In this document: positions 1-5,322 of the stretch, one piece after another
Layout of the letters: each line of letters begins with the position of its first letter
Numbering within the stretch: position 1 is the stretch's first letter
Source: CAZWUW01 sp964636895
GTDB lineage: Bacteria; Bacillota; Thermincolia; Thermincolales; CAZWUW01
Length of the DNA: 11,940 bases
Assembly: GCA_964636895.1 (NCBI GenBank)
Contig: CAZWUW010000086.1
Coordinates: 1-11,940, forward strand
Direction: 5' to 3'
The notes under the pieces: model-generated
The model's input: the letters and a program-made list of their open reading frames with translations, nothing else
Databases searched by the model: none
What the model was told of the DNA's origin: nothing
Made by a program: the position numbers and the translations under genes

Positions 1-1
1 T

Positions 2-544
2 ATGACCGGGGAAGGCTGGGGCCTCAGCTTTGGCCGTTTGTTGATGCGTAACCGGCGGAGATACGGCGGCTATATAGTTCACATGGGTGTTGTAATGATG
101 ATTGTGGGGATAACCGGGTCAAATATTTACAATCAGGAATTTAACCAAACCGTGAAACCGGGGCAGACCTTTCAGGTTGCCGGCTATACAGTTACATTCA
201 ACGGGTTGCAGCAAATTAACAGAGGTAAAAACGTCATTGTTTATGCTGATACCAATGTGAGCAAAGATGGTCAGCAGGCGATCCCAATCAGGCCGGAAAA
301 AGTTTTTTATCCTACCACGGAACAGCCCTCAACCGAACCGGCAATTAACAGTACCTGGCTGGAAGATTTTTATTTAATCCTGGCCGGCTGGGAGGAGAAC
401 CAAACCGTCAGCTTCAAGATTAATATTAATCCGTTGGTCAAATGGCTATGGGTTGGGGGTTATGTGTTGATTCTGGGTACCATATTTGCTTTGTGGCCGG
501 GTAAGGGCAGCGGCGTTGGGACAAAGTATCTGGAACGGAGTTGA
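2..544 (+). CDS. ccmF: Heme lyase subunit CcmF, C-terminal part (5' truncated by window)
   Basis: This is the last 180 codons of CcmF, the large polytopic membrane protein that, with CcmH, transfers heme from holo-CcmE to apocytochrome c on the outer face of the membrane. CcmF proteins are usually around 600 residues or more, so most of the gene lies upstream and the Met at base 2 is probably internal. Visible family marks are the stretch RRRYGGYIVHMG (bases about 53-91) with its conserved membrane histidine, the extracytoplasmic FYPTTEQPSTEPAI segment that resembles the family pattern FYP..TTE.AI, and the closing membrane helix PLVKWLWVGGYVLILG. The C-terminal tail is short. The next gene starts 4 bases after the stop. 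Assignment rests on these motifs and on the complete ccm operon downstream. Confidence 0.93.
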   Translation: MTGEGWGLSFGRLLMRNRRRYGGYIVHMGVVMMIVGITGSNIYNQEFNQTVKPGQTFQVAGYTVTFNGLQQINRGKNVIVYADTNVSKDGQQAIPIRPEKVFYPTTEQPSTEPAINSTWLEDFYLILAGWEENQTVSFKININPLVKWLWVGGYVLILGTIFALWPGKGSGVGTKYLERS

Positions 545-548
545 CGAT

Positions 549-1010
549 GTGAAAGCTTATCGGATAGTATTGATAATTATTATGTTAGCTTATCTAATTA
601 TCCCGGGTATTGCTGTTGCAGCGACGTATGATAACATTTATGCCAGTCTGAAGAGTCCTGGACATTCGGGGGAAACCTTGGATAAATGTGGTGGCAGTGA
701 GTCAGAACAGATCAGGCAGGATATTAAGCAGAAACTGGCTGCCGGGCAAACCAAGGAGCAAATTATCGATTACTATGTAGGGATTTATGGGGAAGAGATT
801 TTGGCTGTGCCTACCAAAAAAGGTTTTAACTTAACAGCCTGGGTAATCCCACCCCTGGCTGCGCTTACCGGAATAGTATTAGTGTATTTTGCTCTTAGCG
901 GTTGGGTGAGGAATCATGGTGGCCGAAAACAGGCGCTGCATACTAGCGGTACGTATGTTGACCCTGTAGATGAGGAACGGCTGAAGGAAGAGATTCGCAA
1001 ATACCTGTAG
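549..1010 (+). CDS. CcmH-like cytochrome c maturation protein, copy 1 (Cys motif degenerate)
   Basis: A 153-residue CcmH-family protein. CcmH normally keeps the apocytochrome heme-binding cysteines reduced for heme ligation by CcmF. The order is an N-terminal signal/anchor helix (about residues 5-23), an extracytoplasmic helical domain with the family-like pattern AAGQTKEQIIDYYVGIYGEE and the GF..TAWVIPP turn, a second membrane helix (about 98-116), and a charged tail. The first redox cysteine is absent. Where the next gene has Cys this one has His39, leaving only Cys47 (pattern HSGETLDKC). It lacks the C-terminal TPR domain of E. coli CcmH. I chose GTG at 549 because GGAACGGAG lies 8 bases upstream and the length then matches the next gene. 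An upstream in-frame GTG at 486 would overlap ccmF. Function is inferred; the copy may be regulatory or structural rather than redox-active. Confidence 0.85.
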   Translation: MKAYRIVLIIIMLAYLIIPGIAVAATYDNIYASLKSPGHSGETLDKCGGSESEQIRQDIKQKLAAGQTKEQIIDYYVGIYGEEILAVPTKKGFNLTAWVIPPLAALTGIVLVYFALSGWVRNHGGRKQALHTSGTYVDPVDEERLKEEIRKYL

Positions 1011-1018
1011 GGGGGAAG

Positions 1019-1480
1019 ATGATGATTATAGCCCGTATTGCTTTAATGGTTGCCCTGTTAAGTTTTTTAATTCTGCCGGGACAGGCTTGGGCGGCACCGC
1101 AGGATGAAATATATGCCAGCTTGAAGAGTCCAACCTGTACTACGGATACGCTGGATAAATGTCAGGGTGAAGTGGCTCAGAAAATGCGGCAGGAAATCCA
1201 GCAGAAGTTGAGTGCCGGTGAAACCAAGGAACAAATTATTGCTTATTATGTTGCCCAATATGGTGAAGGAATCCGGGCAGTGCCCAAAAAACAGGGCTTT
1301 GATCTGGTTGCCTGGGTTATTCCAATCGTTGCCGTGATTGGCGGCGGGGCACTGATTTACCTGGCGGTAAACAGGTGGACAAAGAACAATGCAGCGAAAA
1401 AGAAGGTAAAAACGAAAAAAAGACCGGTAGATGCAGTAGACAATAAAAGGATAAAGGACGAAATTAACAGGTATCTGTAG
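1019..1480 (+). CDS. ccmH: CcmH-like cytochrome c maturation protein, copy 2 (C-x7-C)
   Basis: A 153-residue paralogue of the preceding gene. The two align without gaps over the core domain, for example IYASLKSP, TLDKC, TKEQII and AWVIP occur in both. It has an N-terminal signal/anchor helix ending near AWAAP, an extracytoplasmic domain, a second membrane helix (about residues 98-117) and a Lys-rich tail. Two cysteines, Cys40 and Cys48, give C-x7-C rather than the classical LRCxxC, so this copy could still form a dithiol for apocytochrome reduction. Like copy 1 it has no TPR domain. It starts 9 bases after copy 1 stops, behind an AGGGGGGAAG site. ATG at 1022 has slightly better spacing than ATG at 1019. 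The family is fairly certain; the redox role of the unusual cysteine pair is an inference. Confidence 0.87.
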   Translation: MMIIARIALMVALLSFLILPGQAWAAPQDEIYASLKSPTCTTDTLDKCQGEVAQKMRQEIQQKLSAGETKEQIIAYYVAQYGEGIRAVPKKQGFDLVAWVIPIVAVIGGGALIYLAVNRWTKNNAAKKKVKTKKRPVDAVDNKRIKDEINRYL

Positions 1481-1491
1481 GAGGGGAAAAT

Positions 1492-1833
1492 ATGGAAATC
1501 ATTATCAATCTGCTGATGGTGTTGGTGGCGGTAGCGTTAATCAGTTATCCGTTTTTAGTCAAAAGCCGCCAGAAATATGCTTACGAAGGCCATGAAACAG
1601 AGGTTGAACGCAAAGAACTCTTATTTACAGCCCTGGGGGAGATAGAATTTGATTACCGCATGAAAAAACTGAGTGACGAAGATTATCATGAGTTAAAGGA
1701 TGGTTATCAGCGGGAAGCCCTGGTCGTACTTGAGCATGAGGATGAAATGCTGGACGGGGAACTGGATGCGCTGCTTAATAAACGTAGAGTGGCTAATAGG
1801 CATGGTGAGCATGCGGAGGATGAGTATGAATAA
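1492..1833 (+). CDS. Short CcmI-like membrane protein
   Basis: A 113-residue protein with one N-terminal membrane helix (about residues 4-23) and a highly charged, probably coiled-coil remainder. The stretch ALGEIEFDYRMKKLSDEDYH resembles the membrane-proximal part of CcmI, where a helix is followed by an ALxELExDxxxGxLSxEDY-type pattern. The TPR region that in proteobacterial CcmI binds the apocytochrome C-terminus is missing, so at most this is the membrane-anchor half of CcmI. The start is supported by GGAGGGG just upstream, 11 bases after the CcmH copy 2 stop codon. The 3' end overlaps the ccmE start by 8 bases, implying translational coupling. The gene lies among ccm genes, so a role in apocytochrome handling or complex assembly is likely but not shown. 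Confidence 0.72.
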   Translation: MEIIINLLMVLVAVALISYPFLVKSRQKYAYEGHETEVERKELLFTALGEIEFDYRMKKLSDEDYHELKDGYQREALVVLEHEDEMLDGELDALLNKRRVANRHGEHAEDEYE

Positions 1834-2230
1834 GAAACTCAGAATGATTATCGCTGTAGGAGCTGTATTACTGGCCATGGGATTGTTGTTTGCCCAGGGC
1901 TTCAGGGCCGGCGGGAGCGTCGGGGTGTACCTGACCATTGAAGAAGCCCTGGCAGATTATGACACAGACAGTGATAAATTTATTCAAATGGAAGGTAAGG
2001 TTATCAACAGCAGTATACGCTACGACATAACCAAACCGACTTTGGTATTTGATCTAACAGATGACAAAAATAATGTTATTAATGTGACTTTTAATGATGT
2101 CAAGCCGGACAATTTTGAAGCCGGAAATCCCGTAATTGTCGAGGGGCGTTTTGACAGTGAAAAAAAATTCGTGGCGGAGAAACTAAAGGTTAAATGCCCC
2201 TCCAGGTATGAAGAAGAGGCCGCTAAATAA
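1826..2230 (+). CDS. ccmE: Cytochrome c maturation heme chaperone CcmE, CxxxY variant
   Basis: A 134-residue periplasm-facing heme chaperone that receives heme from CcmC/CcmABD and hands it to CcmF. An N-terminal membrane anchor (about residues 6-25) is followed by an OB-fold-like beta domain with the recognisable phrases VYLTIEEAL, IQMEGKVINSSIRYD and NPVIVEGRFDSEKKFVAEKL. The heme-attachment site is KCPSRY: Cys124-x3-Tyr128 instead of the usual His-x3-Tyr. Cys-type CcmE variants are known from archaea and sulfate-reducing Desulfovibrio, so this is a recognised but minority form. The tail after Tyr128 is only six residues. ATG 1826 is preceded by GCGGAGGA five bases upstream; the reading frame is open further upstream but that would overlap the ccmI-like gene deeply. 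Identity is confident. Confidence 0.92.
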   Translation: MNKKLRMIIAVGAVLLAMGLLFAQGFRAGGSVGVYLTIEEALADYDTDSDKFIQMEGKVINSSIRYDITKPTLVFDLTDDKNNVINVTFNDVKPDNFEAGNPVIVEGRFDSEKKFVAEKLKVKCPSRYEEEAAK

Positions 2231-2249
2231 CAGGTCGGGGGTGTGATTA

Positions 2250-2633
2250 TTGCTTACCGAATCCGGCGTAGTTGCGGTGATTAGTTGCCGCAGTAAGGAC
2301 AGCTTGTCCCAGGGGTCGGCATGTCCGGTGATAAGCCAAAATCCTTTCCTATTAGCAATTCTTTTGTTTCCGATAATTACTGCTTTAGTTATCGGTGTTT
2401 TAATCCGCAAAAGACAAAAAGCTGCTGCGGCGACTAATGAAACGGATAGGTTTTTGGCTGAATTAACAGCCAAAGAGAAGCGTCTGTTAGCAAAGATGGC
2501 TGAATTGGACAAAAAGTTGAGCGATAATGCAATACAAAAGGCAGAGTATAATACGATTCTTGCTGAGTATGAGACAACTTTGGCCAAAGTAAGAATACAA
2601 TTGCAGGAAATAAAACAGCTGAACGAAATATAA
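2250..2633 (+). CDS. Small membrane-anchored coiled-coil protein of the ccm operon
   Basis: I do not recognise a named family. From a TTG start the protein is 127 residues: an odd 26-residue leader with two cysteines, one strong membrane helix (NPFLLAILLFPIITALVIGV, about residues 31-50), then a basic RKRQK stop-transfer patch and a long charged helix rich in Lys, Glu and Ala, probably a coiled coil. The layout recalls the nearby 113-residue CcmI-like protein and the anchor half of CcmI. The start is uncertain. TTG 2250 follows GGTCGGGGG, but GTG 2328 would give a 101-residue protein with the membrane helix right at its N-terminus, the usual layout for such anchors. It sits 19 bases after ccmE and shortly before ccmA. 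A structural role in the maturation complex is a guess from context. Confidence 0.65.
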   Translation: MLTESGVVAVISCRSKDSLSQGSACPVISQNPFLLAILLFPIITALVIGVLIRKRQKAAAATNETDRFLAELTAKEKRLLAKMAELDKKLSDNAIQKAEYNTILAEYETTLAKVRIQLQEIKQLNEI

Positions 2634-2664
2634 CGGCATTTGTTTGCGAGAAGAGGAAGGTCAT

Positions 2665-3372
2665 ATGCTTATTGCCGAAAACATTACCAAAAGCTTTGGC
2701 AGTAAAACAATTTTGCACGGTATTGACCTGCATATAAGGGCAGGGGAGTTTATTACCGTATTCGGGCCTAATGGAGCAGGGAAGAGTACGCTGCTGAAAA
2801 TTCTGGCATTGTTAATGAAGCCAACGAGCGGAAATATACTGTTAAACGGCTCCAATGCCAGGGATGAAACTGCCGGAGTACGAAAACAAATTGGGGTTAT
2901 ATCTCATCAGACCTTTTTGTATGATAACCTGACGGCCTATGAGAATTTGGAGTTTTTTGGCCGCATGTACGGTGTTACTGATTTGCGGGAGCGTATTTAC
3001 GACGTGCTCGGTGAAGTCGGTCTGGAATTTGCGCTGAATGATGCGGTGCGTACTTTTTCCAGGGGCATGCAGCAACGCTTGGCCATTGCCAGGGCGATTA
3101 TTCACCAGCCGGCTATCTTATTTCTGGATGAACCTTACACCGGTCTGGATCAGCAGGCTGTGGAAATCCTCAATGGGGTACTGGCCGGCCTCAATCTGAA
3201 GGAGCGCACGGTTTTTATGATTACCCATAACTTTGAACAGGGCCTTGATTTAAGTGACCGTGTACTCATTATCATGCAAGGCCGTATTATCTTTGCAGGA
3301 CAAGCCCGTGGTTTAACGTCCGGGGAGATGAAAAAAATATACCTGCAATCAGTAGGAGGACAGGTGCAATGA
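2665..3372 (+). CDS. ccmA: Heme exporter ATP-binding protein CcmA
   Basis: This is the ABC-transporter ATPase that, with CcmB, CcmC and CcmD, powers release of heme-loaded CcmE. The 235-residue protein has all nucleotide-binding elements: Walker A GPNGAGKST (34-42), ABC signature FSRGMQQR (131-138), Walker B ILFLDEP with Asp155 and Glu156, D-loop GLD, and switch His188 in ITHN. Length is slightly above the roughly 200-residue proteobacterial CcmA, with a longer C-terminal helix. ATG 2665 is chosen because GAGGAAGG lies about five bases upstream; an in-frame TTG at 2644 lacks such a site. The stop overlaps the ccmB start (ATGA), a standard sign of coupled translation. Alone, the sequence could be taken for a generic ABC ATPase; the ccmB and ccmC neighbours settle it. 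Confidence 0.93.
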   Translation: MLIAENITKSFGSKTILHGIDLHIRAGEFITVFGPNGAGKSTLLKILALLMKPTSGNILLNGSNARDETAGVRKQIGVISHQTFLYDNLTAYENLEFFGRMYGVTDLRERIYDVLGEVGLEFALNDAVRTFSRGMQQRLAIARAIIHQPAILFLDEPYTGLDQQAVEILNGVLAGLNLKERTVFMITHNFEQGLDLSDRVLIIMQGRIIFAGQARGLTSGEMKKIYLQSVGGQVQ

Positions 3373-4046
3373 CGTATTTGAGCCAAATCGGGGCTTTAGT
3401 TCGCAAAGACCTGATCTCTGAACTTAGAACCAAGGAAATGCTCAGCAGTATGTTGATTTTTTCCTTTCTTACCACTGTGGTATTTAGTTTTGCTTTTGAA
3501 CCGGATGCTGAGACAATAAAGCGGGTTTTTCCGGGAATAATCTGGGTGGCCTTCATCTTTGCCGGCATCCTGGGATTAAACCGTTCCTTTATCAATGAAA
3601 AAAATAATGATTGTATTATGGGGCTGATGCTGTGTACTTCCGACCGAGGTGTTATTTATCTGGGAAAAATGATTGGCAATATGATTTTTATCTGTATCAT
3701 GGAAGCCGTTACGCTGCCAATCCTGTTTGTATTGTTTGATTACCGGCTGCAGGGATCGTTATTGTATCTATTACTGGCAGTTTTTATGGGTACCTGGGGT
3801 TTTATTTCCGTGGGTACATTCTTAGCTGCTTTATCAGTGAATACCAGAAATAGTGAGCTTTTACTGCCGATAATTCTTTTTCCAATTATTGTACCGCTGC
3901 TGATTGCTGCCGTTCAGGCTACCGGGAGCATCATGGAGGGGGGCGGTTGGGCCGACTGGTCAAACTGGTTTAGCATTATGGCGGCATTTGATATTATATT
4001 TACAGTAATTCCGTGGCTATTGTTCGACTATTTGCTGGAGGTGTGA
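3369..4046 (+). CDS. ccmB: Heme exporter membrane protein CcmB
   Basis: A 225-residue integral membrane protein, the permease partner of CcmA. It opens with a cytoplasmic RKDLISELRTKE segment typical of CcmB. About six hydrophobic helices follow (roughly residues 25-43, 55-72, 96-118, 125-150, 160-182 and 198-222). The cytoplasmic loop NEKNNDCIMGLMLCTSDRGV stands where many CcmB proteins have a charged NExxxG...L stretch. The ATG overlaps the ccmA stop codon as ATGA, and the ccmC start follows directly. CcmB and CcmA are needed for ATP-dependent release of holo-CcmE from CcmC/CcmD, according to work on the proteobacterial system. Length is close to the family norm and no damage is visible. 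Confidence 0.91.
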   Translation: MTYLSQIGALVRKDLISELRTKEMLSSMLIFSFLTTVVFSFAFEPDAETIKRVFPGIIWVAFIFAGILGLNRSFINEKNNDCIMGLMLCTSDRGVIYLGKMIGNMIFICIMEAVTLPILFVLFDYRLQGSLLYLLLAVFMGTWGFISVGTFLAALSVNTRNSELLLPIILFPIIVPLLIAAVQATGSIMEGGGWADWSNWFSIMAAFDIIFTVIPWLLFDYLLEV

Positions 4047-4048
4047 TG

Positions 4049-4720
4049 ATGGTCAAAAAAAGTTTGGGCTGGCTCACTTTTATTACCATGCTGGCAGCCA
4101 CCTTCATGGTTTTCATGTGGGTACCCAATGAACGAGTGATGGGGCCGGTGCAAAAAATTTTTTATTTCCACGTAGCAGCAGCCTGGATTGGTTTTTTTGC
4201 ATTTCTGGTAGTGTTCATTGCCGGGGTGGTCTATTTACTGAAGCGGGATAGCAAGTGGGATCTGATCGGGGCTGCGGCAGCGGAAATTGGTGTTATGTTT
4301 ACCACCATTGTACTGGTTACCGGTCCTATTTGGGCGAAAGCATCATGGAATACCTGGTGGACCTGGGACCCCCGTTTAACCACTACATTGGTGCTGTGGT
4401 TTATTTACCTGGCTTACCTGATGATCCGGTCAGCTATTTATGAACCGGAAAAAAGAGCCCGGTTTTCAGCCATTTTTGGCATTATTGGTTTTATTGATGT
4501 GCCTGTGGTCTGGTTTTCTATCCGTTGGTGGCGCACTATTCATCCTGTAGTGGTGGATGCATCGGGTTTTGCCATGTCACCGAAAATGACTGCCACCTTG
4601 ATGGCAAGCCTGGTGGCGTTTACCTTTTTGTTTTTTTATTTATTGGTCAATTCCGTATTTGTCGGCAAGATGCGTGCCGAGCTGAACGTTTTGAAGGAAA
4701 CACTGAGAAGCAAGTATTAG
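4049..4720 (+). CDS. ccmC: Heme-handling protein CcmC
   Basis: A 223-residue membrane protein of the heme-handling (WWD) family that presents heme to CcmE. The tryptophan-rich external signature WNTWWTWDPRLT spans residues 100-111. The two external histidines expected as heme ligands are His41 (YFHVAAAW) and His165 (RTIHP). Six membrane helices are apparent. GGAGG at 4037-4041 serves two adjacent Met codons, ATG 4046 (four bases away) and ATG 4049 (seven bases away); I prefer 4049 on spacing. The start lies at the ccmB stop, so translation is likely coupled. The WWD family also contains CcmF and the System II protein CcsA, but the size and the ccmABD neighbours point to CcmC. Confidence 0.94.
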   Translation: MVKKSLGWLTFITMLAATFMVFMWVPNERVMGPVQKIFYFHVAAAWIGFFAFLVVFIAGVVYLLKRDSKWDLIGAAAAEIGVMFTTIVLVTGPIWAKASWNTWWTWDPRLTTTLVLWFIYLAYLMIRSAIYEPEKRARFSAIFGIIGFIDVPVVWFSIRWWRTIHPVVVDASGFAMSPKMTATLMASLVAFTFLFFYLLVNSVFVGKMRAELNVLKETLRSKY

Positions 4721-4740
4721 CAGACAGGAGGTTTTTGCCG

Positions 4741-4878
4741 GTGGAATACTTATTTGCCGCTTATACTGTCATTTGGGTGATTATCTTTGGTTATACCCTG
4801 ATAATTGGCAACAGACAAAGGTCCATTGAAAATGATATTCTGCACTTGAAAAGCTTGCTGGGAAAAAAAGATGCTTAA
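4741..4878 (+). CDS. ccmD: Heme exporter small subunit CcmD
   Basis: A 45-residue protein starting at GTG 4741. It has a single membrane helix (about residues 6-24) framed by an N-terminal EYLFAAYT segment and a following basic GNRQRS patch, then a short charged helix. This is the usual CcmD layout: a small protein directly after ccmC with an N-terminal aromatic/AAY pattern, one helix, and a basic cytoplasmic tail. CcmD stabilises the CcmC-CcmE interaction and helps release holo-CcmE. The start is supported by a good ACAGGAGG site ending 9 bases upstream and lies 20 bases after the ccmC stop. An open frame extends upstream inside ccmC but has no good start site. It is the last gene of the visible ccm operon. 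Confidence 0.85.
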   Translation: MEYLFAAYTVIWVIIFGYTLIIGNRQRSIENDILHLKSLLGKKDA

Positions 4879-4886
4879 ATTTTTTA

Positions 4887-4936
4887 ATGTTAAGGAAATT
4901 ATGCTTTTTTCAAGCTGTGGATAATTTCCTTAACAT
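4887..4936. repeat. 16-bp perfect inverted repeat after ccmD
   Basis: Left arm 4887-4902 (ATGTTAAGGAAATTAT) and right arm 4921-4936 (ATAATTTCCTTAACAT) are exact reverse complements with an 18-base spacer. It begins 8 bases after the ccmD stop. No T-run follows the right arm, so a rho-independent terminator is not indicated on the plus strand. It could protect the 3' end of the ccm transcript or be one arm pair of a small palindromic element. Confidence 0.85.
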
Positions 4937-5013
4937 GGGGGGTTATAGGGGGTATGCCCCCTATGCTTCGGGGGTAACAGGAGCGAAGCGACGTCATAGG
5001 GGGCTGGCCCCCT
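4937..5013. repeat. Pair of G5/C5 hairpins around a GCTTCG/CGAAGC stem
   Basis: Hairpin A is 4945-4952 with 4957-4964 (ATAGGGGG, loop TATG, CCCCCTAT). Hairpin C is 4998-5003 with 5008-5013 (AGGGGG, loop CTGG, CCCCCT). Between them GCTTCG (4965-4970) pairs with CGAAGC (4984-4989). The C5TATG of hairpin A can also pair with CATAG5 of hairpin C, so alternative folds are possible. The plus strand has four runs of five or six G. The layout resembles a dispersed intergenic repeat of the REP or MITE kind, but the window holds only this copy. Confidence 0.7.
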
Positions 5014-5018
5014 TTGAA

Positions 5019-5065
5019 CAAGAAAATTGACATCGAAGAATAAGTTGACGAAGTCAATTTTCTTG
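5019..5065. repeat. 13-bp perfect inverted repeat
   Basis: Left arm 5019-5031 (CAAGAAAATTGAC) and right arm 5053-5065 (GTCAATTTTCTTG) are exact reverse complements separated by 21 bases. A smaller TGAC/GTCA hairpin (5047-5057) competes with it. No T-run follows. It directly abuts the preceding G-run hairpins, so the three palindromes may form one element. Confidence 0.8.
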
Positions 5066-5158
5066 AGCTTGATAACCGTTGGCGGCCGATATTCTGCAAT
5101 TTACAGGCCGTTTTCGGCTGTTCGGGGCCATGTCCTACATCGTGGCAGGAAATGGTTA

Positions 5159-5164
5159 TATAAT
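5159..5164 (+). promoter_or_regulatory. Candidate -10 box for the aldehyde oxidoreductase leader
   Basis: TATAAT is a perfect sigma-A -10 hexamer. At the usual 17-base spacing the -35 region reads TACATC, which is poor, so the promoter may be weak or activator-dependent. Initiation would fall near 5171 and give an untranslated leader of about 150 bases. Confidence 0.4.
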
Positions 5165-5170
5165 AGTTTC

Positions 5171-5297
5171 ATAATAGAAAATTTTCTTCCGAGTATAAGA
5201 TTTCCCTCCGGGAATTTTATACCGTAAGGTGTGTAAAGTAATTTTCACGCCCGCCACTGTGCAAAGGAAGAGGTGCTTAGGAGAGCACCTCTTTTTA
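5171..5297 (+). promoter_or_regulatory. Structured leader RNA (candidate riboswitch or attenuator)
   Basis: The leader can form TTCCC(TCC)GGGAA (5202-5214) and a six-pair stem 5218-5223/5228-5233 capped by a GTAA tetraloop of the GNRA type. The right strand of that stem, GGTGTG, can instead pair with CACGCC (5246-5251), a possible switch. It ends in an intrinsic terminator 25-30 bases before the start codon. The order GGGAA ... GGTG ... CCCGCCACTGT (5250-5260) recalls the cobalamin riboswitch core, but spacing is wrong and the B12 box is not clear. A molybdenum/tungsten cofactor riboswitch would fit the downstream enzyme, but I could not match its full consensus. Two further hairpins just upstream (5103-5121 and 5127-5146) might belong to the aptamer if transcription starts earlier. 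Confidence 0.45.
5268..5296 (+). terminator. Intrinsic terminator in the leader of the aldehyde oxidoreductase gene
   Basis: AAGAGGTGCT (5268-5277) and AGCACCTCTT (5284-5293) are perfect reverse complements around a six-base loop TAGGAG, and a T-run continues to 5296. It ends 26 bases before the start codon at 5323, a position typical of transcriptional attenuation. Confidence 0.82.
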
Positions 5298-5322
5298 TTA
5301 TTCTAAAAAGGGGGATGTTGAA

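Noticed and set aside
4887..4936. 16-bp inverted repeat as the ccm operon terminator
   Set aside because: The loop is 18 bases, the stem is AT-rich, and no T-run follows on the plus strand; the T-run lies before the left arm instead.
4899..5099. Minus-strand 66-codon open frame in the ccmD-oxidoreductase gap
   Set aside because: It lies across the palindromic repeats, has no ribosome binding site of note, and its composition follows the repeats.
5210..5292. Cobalamin riboswitch ahead of the oxidoreductase gene
   Set aside because: GGGAA, GGTG and CCCGCCACTGT occur in the right order, but the conserved GGTGaaAatCC hairpin is absent, spacings are off, and the B12-box position is occupied by a plain terminator stem. 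Kept only as a resemblance.
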